Shown: piece after piece, positions 18,723 through 27,093 of the stretch
Layout of the letters: each line of letters starts with the position of its first letter
How positions within the stretch are numbered: position 1 is the first letter of the stretch
Assembly (NCBI GenBank): GCA_016213105.1
Contig: JACRBN010000012.1
Span: forward strand, 1-64,000
DNA length: 64,000 bases
Direction of reading: 5' to 3'
Source of the DNA: Chloroflexota bacterium
GTDB taxonomy: Bacteria > Chloroflexota > Anaerolineae > Anaerolineales > Villigracilaceae
Translations under genes and position numbers: made by a program
Notes under the pieces: generated by a model
What the model saw: the letters and a program-made list of their open reading frames with translations, nothing else
The model's database searches: none
What the model was told of the DNA's origin: nothing

Positions 18723-20090
18723 CTATAGTTTTAAACCCATTTCCTGTAATTCGGTTTTCACTTCTTCATACATCTTCTGCCAGAAATCCAGCGGCTTGAC
18801 CTTGACCGTGTCGTAGACCTGGTCGAAGGACTGGCCGGGATTGCCGTCCTGCGTGAAGACGTGTTCATATTTTGGCAGGAGTTGCAGCACGAAGGCGTTG
18901 GCGTCCTTGCGGGACATCTTCATCCTGTGCGTGGCCAGCGCCACTTCGGCCATCAGGCGGGCTTCCAGGCCCGAGCAGTTGGGCGCGTTGCCGTCGGCCG
19001 CCCCGACGCCTTCGAGATGGCTGCCGCTGACGGCGTTGACGATGGCGTTGGCCGCCGTCTCGTAGAGCAGTTCCTTCGTCCCCGCGCCTGACTTGGGATA
19101 GATGTCGGCGACGATGATGTGCGGCGCGTGACGGGCGAAGGCCTGTCCCGTGGCGTTGATGACCCACAGCACGTCGCGGGTGGAGGTGGCGATGTGGCGC
19201 ACATGGATAGGGTGCAGGATGTGGTAATCGGCCAGGCAGGTGATATTGGCGATCAGATACGAGGCCACGTTGACCACCGCCGAGCCGGCGGGTCCGCCGC
19301 CCAGTCCGCCCACGATGACGCAGGCCAGCGAGGCGTTGACCATGCCGTACTCCAGCGAGTTGACCGCCCGCGAGATGTTGCGATGGTCCATCTTCAGCTC
19401 GTTGAGCACAGGTACGAGGTGTGAGTCGCAGGGACGCAGGTAATCGGGGTGCGCGGCGGCCAGGTCGCCCAACTCAGAGACGGAGCTTTGCGCGGCCAGC
19501 ATGCCCATACCCGCGCGCCCCACGCGCTTGAGTCCCTGGCGCATGTATTGCAGCTCGCGGCGGGTGGAGACGATCTCGATGGGGTTGCCCGTGCGCACCT
19601 CGCGCCCGTCCACTTCGACCAGGGTGCCGCAGGTGGCCAGGTCGATCAGCGGCTCCTGCATGTAGGACATGACGTTGGCCTGGAAGATGCGCTCGGGGAT
19701 GGGCGTCCCTGGCGAGCCGCCAAAAAATAACGGAGCCCGCTCATCGTCCAGGTGACGGGCGTAGAGCGTGCGGGCATCCTTGCCCTCGCCCATGACCACG
19801 GCCTGCGGCGCGGTGCGAATCCCATTGTCGATCTCATCCTGCGAGATTTCGATGATGCGCTCGGTGGAGCGGCTGTAGGCGCCGAGGGTCACGGCCAGTT
19901 CGTAGCCCGCCTTCCAGATGGCCTCGGACAGGGCGGGGTCGTCGGTGACGATCTCGTTGGGGTTCCATTCGAGCTTGTATTTTCGGACCAGGCGCTTGGT
20001 GGTCATGGCCACTTTTTCCAGGTCCCAGTTCTCTTCGGTCAGGTAGGGGCCGGTGTTGGCGCGGTCGAGGATTTCGAGGTAATTCAGCAT
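18723..20090 (-). CDS. MtmB-type methylamine:corrinoid methyltransferase lacking pyrrolysine
   Basis: 455 residues, nearly the length of archaeal monomethylamine methyltransferase MtmB (458). As I recall the archaeal sequence, these blocks align: NWDLEKVAM near the start, GGSPGTPIPERIF, GRAGMGM at 191-197, DSHLVPVLNELKMD, and GLEARLMAEVALATHRM. In MtmB the segment reads GRPGMG followed by pyrrolysine (residue 202); here that position is Met197, encoded by ATG (19502-19500), not TAG. The enzyme presumably demethylates a substrate onto the corrinoid protein encoded just upstream, but without the pyrrolysine residue thought to bind methylamine, so the substrate may differ. The stop is TAG, followed eight codons later by an in-frame TGA. 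GGAG lies 7 nt before the ATG. Confidence 0.88.
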   Translation of the reverse strand: MLNYLEILDRANTGPYLTEENWDLEKVAMTTKRLVRKYKLEWNPNEIVTDDPALSEAIWKAGYELAVTLGAYSRSTERIIEISQDEIDNGIRTAPQAVVMGEGKDARTLYARHLDDERAPLFFGGSPGTPIPERIFQANVMSYMQEPLIDLATCGTLVEVDGREVRTGNPIEIVSTRRELQYMRQGLKRVGRAGMGMLAAQSSVSELGDLAAAHPDYLRPCDSHLVPVLNELKMDHRNISRAVNSLEYGMVNASLACVIVGGLGGGPAGSAVVNVASYLIANITCLADYHILHPIHVRHIATSTRDVLWVINATGQAFARHAPHIIVADIYPKSGAGTKELLYETAANAIVNAVSGSHLEGVGAADGNAPNCSGLEARLMAEVALATHRMKMSRKDANAFVLQLLPKYEHVFTQDGNPGQSFDQVYDTVKVKPLDFWQKMYEEVKTELQEMGLKL

Positions 20091-20099
20091 GCAGGTCTC

Positions 20100-20139
20100 C
20101 GATAAAAAAGATGCAGGGGCGGGGTTACCCCGTCCCTGC
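20100..20139 (-). terminator. Palindromic repeat acting as possible attenuator between mtmC-like and mtmB-like genes
   Basis: GCAGGGGCGGGGT (20113-20125) and ACCCCGTCCCTGC (20127-20139) pair. On the minus strand the stem is followed by ATCTTTTTTATC. It is the same family as the elements at 40357-40383 and 41380-41406. It could make the corrinoid protein more abundant than the methyltransferase. Confidence 0.65.
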
Positions 20140-20143
20140 GGAA

Positions 20144-20800
20144 TCAGGCATTCATCTTTGTGCGCGCCAGTTTGACGGCTTCGGCCGCGTTGCGGGCGGT
20201 GCCGTCGGCGCCGATGGCCCTGGCCCAGTCTTCGGTGACGGACGCGCCGCCGACCAGCACCACGTACTTCGAGCGGATGCCGCGCGCCACGAGCAGGTCG
20301 ATCAGATCCTTCATGAAGGGCATGGAGGTGGTCAACAGCGCGGACAGCGAAATGATCTGCGCACCGATCTCTTCGGCCTTGTCGATGATGGACTTGATCG
20401 GCACGTCCACGCCCATGTCGGTGACCTCGAAGCCCGCTGCCGTCATCATGGAGGCGACGATGTTCTTGCCGATGTCGTGAATGTCGGTCTGCACGGTGGC
20501 AGCCACCACGCGGCCCTTGACCTGGCTGTCGCCATCCGAATATTTTTCCAATAAGGCGGGCTTGACGATTTCCATGGCGGCCTTGAGGGCGCGGCCTGTC
20601 ATCATCAGTTCGGGCAGGAAGTATTCACCGCGTTCGAAGCGCTGGCCAACCTCTTCCGCTCCGCTCATCAGGCCCACGTTCAGGATTTGAAGCGGGTCCA
20701 GCCCGGCATTCAGTGCCGCCAGGACCGCGTCGACGGCCTGCTCGGTGTCGCCGTCCACGACCGCGTCGGCGATGGCTTGAAAGTATTCTTGATCCGCCAT
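20144..20800 (-). CDS. Methyltransferase corrinoid protein (MtmC/MtbC/MttC family)
   Basis: 218 residues. The N-terminal helical cap (residues 1-90) contains GLMSGAEEVGQRFERGEYFLPELMMTG. The B12-binding Rossmann domain carries the DxHxxG motif as Asp106-Ile-His108-Asp-Ile-Gly111 (TDIHDIGKN), then SALLTTSMPFM and VLVGGASVTEDWARAIGADG, which form the corrinoid-tail pocket. His108 is the expected lower axial cobalt ligand. It accepts the methyl group from the MtmB-like enzyme, and the RACo-like protein restores it when oxidised. It is the first gene of the nine-gene minus-strand cluster, with AGGAG just before the ATG. Confidence 0.95.
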   Translation of the reverse strand: MADQEYFQAIADAVVDGDTEQAVDAVLAALNAGLDPLQILNVGLMSGAEEVGQRFERGEYFLPELMMTGRALKAAMEIVKPALLEKYSDGDSQVKGRVVAATVQTDIHDIGKNIVASMMTAAGFEVTDMGVDVPIKSIIDKAEEIGAQIISLSALLTTSMPFMKDLIDLLVARGIRSKYVVLVGGASVTEDWARAIGADGTARNAAEAVKLARTKMNA

Positions 20801-20939
20801 GAGAACTCCTGACTATAAAAGGGGATGGATAGATTTTATGGCAGGTGGGGGTTATGGTCAATAGATTGGGATGAGACTTCGAAAATCTGCCGCGCATTCT
20901 CCCGTTGGGAGGCTTGTGAAGAGATTTCCGAAGTCTGGT

Positions 20940-21179
20940 TCAATCCTCATCCTCTTTTTGTTCGCCGTACACGCGCATCACTGCCGCCTCGACCTCGGCC
21001 TCGGAATGACTCTCGCAGGCTACCAGGGCGCGGCGCGGATGCTCCACCAGCCTGCCGCCTGCGCTCATGATTTTTCCGCCCAGAAACTTGTTGTTTTCAT
21101 CGTATACCACGTAAAGTTGGTATAACCTGCCGCACACGATGCAGCCGTGCGTCTCGCCTTTGGTATGGGTCTGGGACAT
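20940..21179 (-). CDS. Small hypothetical protein with Cys motif
   Basis: 79 residues. A CIVCGRLYQLYVVYDE motif near residue 13 and a later ACESHSEAEVEAAVMRVYG give a CxxC...CxxH pattern that could bind one zinc. I recognise no family. GAGGAGA lies 7 nt before the ATG, which supports a real gene. It is separated from the corrinoid gene by 139 bp and lies on the same strand, so it could be the true first gene of the methyltransferase unit or an independent gene. Confidence 0.55.
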   Translation of the reverse strand: MSQTHTKGETHGCIVCGRLYQLYVVYDENNKFLGGKIMSAGGRLVEHPRRALVACESHSEAEVEAAVMRVYGEQKEDED

Positions 21180-21322
21180 GGGTTCTCCTCTGGTACCAAA
21201 TTACCACCCGCGCGGGGTTGTCTCTGACAAATATGTAAGGCATTATACTTTTTCTTCCCATGAGGTGGAATGTGGGGATGGTATAAAAACTGTATTCTTG
21301 TTATGTTGAAAAGGAGTCTTTC

Positions 21323-23959
21323 ATGAAGCGTGTACTTTTGACCGTTCTTCTCCTGTTCTCCATCCTGATGGGACCGATCACGCCTGTCCAGGCCGCCAGC
21401 CAGAGCGTCTATGCCGACAGCCTGGCCTCGGGCTGGGATGACTGGTCGTACAACTCGATCACGGTCGACCTCGGCCACTCGGCCCACGTCCACTCGGGCA
21501 GTGACGCCGTGGCCGTGACCTATACCGGCCCCTGGAGCGGATTCCAGCTGGGCTACCTCGGCGGGCTGGACGTCAGCGCCTACGATACCTTCCGCTTCTG
21601 GATCCACGGCGGGACGGCGGGCGGGCAGACCATCCAGTTGCAAATTGGCGGCATCGAACAGGCCCTCTCGCCGCAGGCCAACACGTGGACGCGGGTGGAT
21701 GTTCCCTTGACTTCGCTGGGTTCCCCGCGCAGCGTCACCACCATCGCCTGGTTCAACAACACGGCGGGCGCGCAGACGGTCTTTTACCTGGATGACATAA
21801 GCTTCGAAAATCTCGGCACGCCGCCCCCGCCGCCCGGCACGGGACCCGCTCTCAGCGTGGACGCCGCCGCCAATCGGCACTCCATCAGCCCCTACATCTA
21901 CGGCATCAACTACGCCAGCGAGGCCATCGCCAATGACCTGCGACTGCCCGTCCGACGCTGGGGCGGCAACTCCACCACACGCTATAACTGGCAGATCAAC
22001 GTCCACAACACGGGCAACGACTGGTACTTCGAGAACGTCCCTGACGATAACTCGCCAGGCGAGACTCTGCCCAACGGTTCGGCCAGCGACCAGTTCGTCG
22101 ACCAGGACCAGGCCACGGGCACCGAGTCGCTCATCACCATCCCGATGATCGGCTGGACGCCCAAGCGGCGCGTGGAGAATCATCCCTTTGATTGCGGTTT
22201 CAAGATCAGCGTGTACGGCCCGCAGGATGACAACGATAAGGATTGGGACCCTGACTGCGGCAACGGCGTCCACAATGGCGCGGACATCACGGGCAATGCC
22301 CCGACCGATACCAGCGTCGCCATTGGCGCGCCCTTCGTCACCGCCTGGATCGATCACCTCATTGCCCGCTATGGCACTGCCGCGAACGGCGGCGTGCAAT
22401 TCTACAACCTGGATAACGAGCCGATGTTGTGGAACAGCACCCATCGCGACGTGCACCCGAACCCCACCACCTACGATGAGATGAAGACCCGCACCGAGCT
22501 GTATGCGGCTGCCGTTAAAGCGGCCGACCCCTCCGCCCAGATGTTGGGTCCCGTGGTCTGGGGCTGGTGCGCCTACTTCTACTCCGCCGCGGACGGCTGT
22601 GCGCCGGGCGCTGATCGAGCCGCGCATGGAAATACCGATTTCATCCCGTGGTACCTGCAGCAGATGCAGGCCTACCAGACCGCGCACGGCACGCGCATCC
22701 TGGATTATCTCGATGTGCATATCTACCCCCAGATCGACGGCGTGTACTCGGAGTCGCTGGGCAGTGCCAGCGTGCAGGCCGCCCGCCTGCGCTCCACCCG
22801 CCAGTTATGGGATCCGACCTACGTCCACGAAGGCTGGATCGGCCAGCCCGTGTATTTGATTCCGCGTATGAAAAGCTGGGTGAGCGCCAACTATCCCGGC
22901 ACGAAGACCGCCATCACCGAATACAACTGGGGCGCGCTGGATTACATGAACGGCGCGCTGGCCCAGGCCGACCTCCTCGGCATCTTCGGCCGCGAGGGAC
23001 TCGACCTGGCCACCCTGTGGGCGCCGCCCGATAACGCCAACGCGCCCGGCATCTTCGCCTTCCGCATGTACCGCAACTACGATGGGACGGGCAGCGGCTT
23101 CGGCGAGACCTCCGTCCAGGCCGCCAGCGCCGACCAGTCTCAACTGGCGATCTACGCCGCCAAGCGCACGGCGGACAACGCCCTGACCGTGATGATCGTC
23201 AATAAGACCGGCAGCGACCTGACCAGCAGTATCGCGCTGGACAACTTCCAGTCCGCCGGCGCGGCGCAGGTCTGGCAATATGGTCCCGCCAACCTGGCTG
23301 CCATCGCGCATAAGGCGGATGCCGCCGTGACCGCCGAGGGCGTTACCGCCACCTTCCCCGCCAATTCGATTACGCTGCTGGTCATTCCGACCGGCACGGT
23401 CAGCGCCACCTTTGCGGATGTGCCCACCTCGCACTGGGCCTGGTCGTGGATCGAGACGCTGTATGCCAACGGTATCACAGGCGGATGCGGGACCAGTCCG
23501 CTGATCTACTGTCCCAATGCGTCGGTCACGCGCGCACAGATGGCGGTCTTCCTCGAACGCGGCATACACGGCGATACCTTCACGCCGCCCATCGTTCCCA
23601 TCACGTTTACCGATACTTCGGGTCACTGGGCGCAATACTGGATTGAAGCCTTGAAAAATGACAGTGTCACGGGCGGCTGCGGGGGCGGAGCCTTCTGTCC
23701 CAATGCCGCCGTCAACCGCGCGCAGATGGCCGTCTTCCTGCTGACCGCCGAGCACGGAGCGGGCTACACTCCGCCGCTGGTTGGGCCGGGCACGGGCTTC
23801 AATGACGTCCCCGCCGATTACTGGGCCGCCGCCTGGATCAAGCAACTGGCCGCCGAAGGCATTACCGGCGGCTGCGGTTCAGGCAACTACTGTCCCGAGA
23901 CTCCCGTCACAAGAGCGCAGATGGCGGTGTTTTTGGTGGGGACGTTCAACTTGCCGTAG
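21323..23959 (+). CDS. Secreted GH44 glycanase with SLH domains
   Basis: 878 residues. A signal peptide (MKRVLLTVLLLFSILMG... to about residue 24) is followed by a jelly-roll carbohydrate-binding-like domain (25-165), a Pro-rich linker (PPPPPG) and a GH44 catalytic domain (about 175-600) starting NRHSISPYIYGINYASEA with RWGGNSTTRYNWQINVHNTG. The likely acid/base Glu is in YNLDNEPMLWN (near 365) and the nucleophile in AITEYNWGALDY (near 532). Three SLH repeats occupy 695-878, each with a VTRAQMAVFL or VNRAQMAVFL core. GH44 enzymes cut xyloglucan, cellulose and related beta-1,4-glucans. The SLH repeats should hold the enzyme on the cell surface. AAAAGGAG precedes the ATG; the gene is probably monocistronic. 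Confidence 0.9.
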   Translation: MKRVLLTVLLLFSILMGPITPVQAASQSVYADSLASGWDDWSYNSITVDLGHSAHVHSGSDAVAVTYTGPWSGFQLGYLGGLDVSAYDTFRFWIHGGTAGGQTIQLQIGGIEQALSPQANTWTRVDVPLTSLGSPRSVTTIAWFNNTAGAQTVFYLDDISFENLGTPPPPPGTGPALSVDAAANRHSISPYIYGINYASEAIANDLRLPVRRWGGNSTTRYNWQINVHNTGNDWYFENVPDDNSPGETLPNGSASDQFVDQDQATGTESLITIPMIGWTPKRRVENHPFDCGFKISVYGPQDDNDKDWDPDCGNGVHNGADITGNAPTDTSVAIGAPFVTAWIDHLIARYGTAANGGVQFYNLDNEPMLWNSTHRDVHPNPTTYDEMKTRTELYAAAVKAADPSAQMLGPVVWGWCAYFYSAADGCAPGADRAAHGNTDFIPWYLQQMQAYQTAHGTRILDYLDVHIYPQIDGVYSESLGSASVQAARLRSTRQLWDPTYVHEGWIGQPVYLIPRMKSWVSANYPGTKTAITEYNWGALDYMNGALAQADLLGIFGREGLDLATLWAPPDNANAPGIFAFRMYRNYDGTGSGFGETSVQAASADQSQLAIYAAKRTADNALTVMIVNKTGSDLTSSIALDNFQSAGAAQVWQYGPANLAAIAHKADAAVTAEGVTATFPANSITLLVIPTGTVSATFADVPTSHWAWSWIETLYANGITGGCGTSPLIYCPNASVTRAQMAVFLERGIHGDTFTPPIVPITFTDTSGHWAQYWIEALKNDSVTGGCGGGAFCPNAAVNRAQMAVFLLTAEHGAGYTPPLVGPGTGFNDVPADYWAAAWIKQLAAEGITGGCGSGNYCPETPVTRAQMAVFLVGTFNLP

Positions 23960-23985
23960 TAGCATCGAGAAAACTCTGTACATGA

Positions 23986-24020
23986 TGTAGGGCAAATTGC
24001 CAATTTGCCCTACATTTTTT
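23986..24020 (+). terminator. Palindrome with T-run after the GH44 gene
   Basis: TGTAGGGCAAATT pairs with AATTTGCCCTACA and is followed by TTTTTT. It is a palindromic-repeat relative that can serve as a terminator. Confidence 0.8.
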
Positions 24021-24054
24021 GTAGTATATTCACCCCTTCAGAGGTGATAAATTC

Positions 24055-25872
24055 ATGGCATTGATCAGCTTGCAGGACGTGAGCCTGGGTTTTGGCGGGC
24101 CGCTTCTCCTTGAAAACATCAATTTACAGATCGAGCCGGGCGAGTGGGTGGGGCTGCTCGGCCGCAACGGCATGGGCAAGTCCACCCTGCTCAAGCTGGT
24201 GAACGGCGACATCCTGCCGCAAAGCGGAGCCGTGGCCCGTCAGCAGAATCTGCGCGTGGCCTATCTGCCGCAGGAGGTGCCTGCGGGCATCGAAGGCAAG
24301 GTGCTCGATATCGTCGCCAGCGGACTGGAGGCGCGCAAGTCCGCCCACACGGACGATCATCACTGGCGCGGGCAGATCCACGTCGACCAGGTCATCGCGC
24401 GCATGCAGTTGGATGCGGACGCGCAGTTTAATATCCTCTCCGCGGGGATGAAGCGCCGCGTCCTGCTGGCGCGCGGTCTGGTGCGGAACCCCGACCTGCT
24501 CCTGCTCGACGAGCCGACCAACCACCTCGACATCGCGTCCATCGACTGGCTGGAGACCTTCCTCAAACGCTGGGGAGGCACGCTGCTCTTTGTCACGCAT
24601 GACCGCGTCTTCTTGCAGCGCCTGACCACCCGCATTGTCGAGCTCGACCGCGGCCGCCTCTTCGATTGGAATTGCAGTTACGAGACCTTCCTCGAACGCA
24701 AGGAGGCCATGCTCAGCGCCGAAGCGGAGCAGAATGTGCTCTTCGACAAGAAGCTGGCCCAGGAGGAGGTCTGGATTCGCAAGGGCATCGAGGCGCGCCG
24801 CACGCGCAACGAGGGCCGCGTCCGCGCGCTCAAACGTCTGCGCGAGCTGCGTCTGGAACGCCGCGAACAGCCCGGCAAGGTGCGCATGCAGATCCAGGCC
24901 GAGAAGCGCTCGGGGCGGCTGGTCATCGAGGCGGAGGATGTCAGCTATTCGTTCGGGGAGCGGCCCATCGTCAGGGAACTCACCACCACCATCCAGCGCG
25001 GCGACAAGGTCGGCATCATCGGGCCAAACGGCTCGGGCAAGACCACCCTGCTGCGATTGCTGATCGGGGAACTGGCTCCGCAGGCAGGCACGGTGGATCA
25101 CGGCACAAACCTGGAGATCGCCTACTTCGACCAGCTTCGGGCGCAGTTGGACGAGTCGAAGTCCATCCTGGATAACGTGGGGCAGGGCAGCGACACGGTC
25201 ACGATCAACGGGCGGACGCGCAACCTGGTCGGCTATCTGGAGGGCTTCCTGTTTTCGAAGGACCGCGTCCAGGCGCCCATCAGCGCCCTCTCGGGCGGCG
25301 AACGCAACCGTCTGCTGCTGGCGCGGCTGTTTGCGCGCCCCGCCAACCTGCTGGTCATGGATGAACCCACCAACGATCTCGACCTGGAAACGTTGGAAAT
25401 CCTCGAAGACCTGCTGCTCGATTACGAGGGCACGCTGCTGCTGGTCAGCCATGACCGCGCCTTCCTGAACAACATCGTCACCAGCACACTGGCCGTGGAC
25501 GGGACAGGGAGGGTCATCGAAACCGTCGGCGGCTACGATGACTGGCTCAACCAGAATCAGGCCGCAAATCTGCCCAGGGTTGAAGAGAAGCCGCGCAAAG
25601 CCCCTGCACAGGAGAGCGTCGAAGCGCCGAAGAAACCCAGCTACAAGGAAAAGCGCGAACGCGAAGCCCAACAACGTGAACTGGCTGAATTGCCGCAGCG
25701 CATCGAATCGCTTGAGACTGAAATCCACGAACGCACCGTCGCGATGTCTGACCCTGCCTTTTACCAGCAGGACAATGCCGAGATCGCCCGCGCCGTGGAC
25801 CGCCTGAAAGAGTTGCAGGACGAACTGGCCCTGGCCTACGCAAGATGGGAAGAGTTGGAGGGGTTGGTATAA
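24055..25872 (+). CDS. ABC-F family ATPase (Uup-like)
   Basis: 605 residues without membrane segments. Two ABC domains are present: Walker A GLLGRNGMGKSTLLKL near 33 with signature LSAGMKRRVLLARGL and LLLLDEPTNHLD; and IIGPNGSGKTTLLRLL near 325 with LSGGERNRLLLARLF and LLVMDEPTNDLD. The interdomain linker (about 215-285) is rich in charged residues (RRTRNEGRVRALKRLRELR). A C-terminal coiled coil of about 80 residues (from PSYKEKREREAQQ) is the mark of the Uup branch. ABC-F proteins act on ribosomes; Uup has also been tied to transposon excision and ribosome assembly. The first signature is LSAGM rather than LSGGQ. Confidence 0.9.
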   Translation: MALISLQDVSLGFGGPLLLENINLQIEPGEWVGLLGRNGMGKSTLLKLVNGDILPQSGAVARQQNLRVAYLPQEVPAGIEGKVLDIVASGLEARKSAHTDDHHWRGQIHVDQVIARMQLDADAQFNILSAGMKRRVLLARGLVRNPDLLLLDEPTNHLDIASIDWLETFLKRWGGTLLFVTHDRVFLQRLTTRIVELDRGRLFDWNCSYETFLERKEAMLSAEAEQNVLFDKKLAQEEVWIRKGIEARRTRNEGRVRALKRLRELRLERREQPGKVRMQIQAEKRSGRLVIEAEDVSYSFGERPIVRELTTTIQRGDKVGIIGPNGSGKTTLLRLLIGELAPQAGTVDHGTNLEIAYFDQLRAQLDESKSILDNVGQGSDTVTINGRTRNLVGYLEGFLFSKDRVQAPISALSGGERNRLLLARLFARPANLLVMDEPTNDLDLETLEILEDLLLDYEGTLLLVSHDRAFLNNIVTSTLAVDGTGRVIETVGGYDDWLNQNQAANLPRVEEKPRKAPAQESVEAPKKPSYKEKREREAQQRELAELPQRIESLETEIHERTVAMSDPAFYQQDNAEIARAVDRLKELQDELALAYARWEELEGLV

Positions 25873-25875
25873 CCT

Positions 25876-25982
25876 GTCATTGCGAGGGTTGAGACGCGCT
25901 AGCGTCGAAATCCCGAAGCAATCTTAAAATTTCAAGAACGATTCCTGTTGACGGGAGGTTGCTTCGCTCCGCTCGCAACGAC
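25876..25982. repeat. GTCATTGCGAG-family palindromic element
   Basis: It starts GTCATTGCGAGGGTTGAG and ends GCTCGCAACGAC, with GAAGCAATC and GGTTGCTTC as inner pairing segments; 107 bp, the same length as the copy inside the RACo-like gene (13969-14075). Confidence 0.85.
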
Positions 25983-25994
25983 ATATGCGAATCA

Positions 25995-26028
25995 AAAAAT
26001 CCAGCGCCATTTACGGTGCTGGATTTTT
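25995..26028. terminator. Bidirectional terminator
   Basis: AAAAATCCAGCGCC pairs with GGTGCTGGATTTTT (one G-T pair). It ends both the ABC-F gene and the convergent glpX operon. A further short repeat remnant (TTCGTCGCCGCTGTGCGG) follows at about 26044-26061. Confidence 0.88.
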
Positions 26029-26085
26029 GATATACGGAGATTCTTCGTCGCCGCTGTGCGGCTCCTCAGAATGACACGTTGAAAT

Positions 26086-27081
26086 TTAATACTTGATCGC
26101 GCTCAGGTGATGGAGTTTGTCCATGCGGTGGTGGGCGGTAATCTCGCGCACCGTGCCCGTCAATCCGCGCACGACCAGCGAGTCGGTGGTGGCGCCTTCG
26201 CCGTAGTAGCGCACGCCCTTGAGCAATTCGCCGTCGGTGATGCCTGTGGCGGCGAAGAAAACATCCTCCGAGGAGACCAGGTCGTCCATGGTCAGGATCT
26301 TCTCGAAATCGTAGCCCGCCTCGCGTCCGCGGCGCAGTTCGTCCGCGTCGCGCGCATACAGCTTGCCCTGGATTTCGCCGCCCATGGCGCGCAGGGCGCA
26401 GGCCGAGATGACACCCTCGGGCGTGCCGCCGATGCCGAAGAGCACGTCCACGCCTGAATCGGGCTGGGCCGTCATCAGCGCGGCGGCCACGTCGCCGTCG
26501 GGGATCAGGCGGATGCGGGCGCCCGCCCTGCGGATTTCCATGATCAGATTGTCGTGGCGCGGCCGGTCGAGGATGATGGTCGTCAGATCCTCCACGGATT
26601 TTCCCTTGGCGCGCGCGATGGCGCGCAGGTTGTCCGTGACGGGAGCCTCGATGTTGATCCTGCCGCGCGCCTCGGGGCCGACGGCGATCTTGTTCATGTA
26701 GACGAACGGGCCCGGGTCGAACATCGAACCGTGCGGGGCGATGGCCACCGTGGCGATGGAGTTCGTGCGGCCAAACGCCAGCGGACGGGTGCCGTCAATC
26801 GGGTCGACAGCCACGTCCACCTGGGGACCGTTCCCGTTGCCGACCTTTTCGCCGTTGAACAGCATCGGGGCGCGGTCCTTCTCGCCTTCGCCGATGACGA
26901 TGACGCCGTCAATCGAAATGGTGCTGAGCACCAGCCGCATGGCCTCCACGGCGGCATGGTCGGCGGCTTCCTTGTCGCCGCGTCCCATCCAGCGGCCAGC
27001 CGAGAGGGCGGCGGCTTCGGTCACGCGGGCCAGGTCGAGGGCCAGGTTGCGGGTTGGGGCCGAGATATCGAGGGAATCCAT
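26086..27081 (-). CDS. glpX: Fructose-1,6-bisphosphatase class II
   Basis: 331 residues of the GlpX family. Motifs: AALSAGRWMGRGDKEAADHAA near 30, VIVIGEGEKDRAPMLF (metal site), VDVAVDPIDGTRPLAFGRTN (the DPIDGT lithium-sensitive phosphatase motif near 95), and FGIGGTPEGVISACALRAM near 215. It hydrolyses fructose 1,6-bisphosphate to fructose 6-phosphate in gluconeogenesis; some members also take sedoheptulose bisphosphate. It is the last gene of the minus-strand block, 12 bp after cdsA, and ends at the 25995-26028 terminator. Confidence 0.94.
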   Translation of the reverse strand: MDSLDISAPTRNLALDLARVTEAAALSAGRWMGRGDKEAADHAAVEAMRLVLSTISIDGVIVIGEGEKDRAPMLFNGEKVGNGNGPQVDVAVDPIDGTRPLAFGRTNSIATVAIAPHGSMFDPGPFVYMNKIAVGPEARGRINIEAPVTDNLRAIARAKGKSVEDLTTIILDRPRHDNLIMEIRRAGARIRLIPDGDVAAALMTAQPDSGVDVLFGIGGTPEGVISACALRAMGGEIQGKLYARDADELRRGREAGYDFEKILTMDDLVSSEDVFFAATGITDGELLKGVRYYGEGATTDSLVVRGLTGTVREITAHHRMDKLHHLSAIKY

Positions 27082-27093
27082 GTCATGCCTCCG

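Noticed and set aside
18723-18725. UAG at the end of the MtmB-like gene as a read-through pyrrolysine codon
   Set aside because: The stop lies at the normal C-terminus of the family (...MGLKL), and the true pyrrolysine position is the ATG at 19500-19502. Read-through would add only eight residues.
21065-22720. A 551-codon open frame on the minus strand antisense to the GH44 gene
   Set aside because: Shadow frame with repetitive RGVV/DVGA-like composition; GH44 and signal-peptide motifs on the other strand are decisive.
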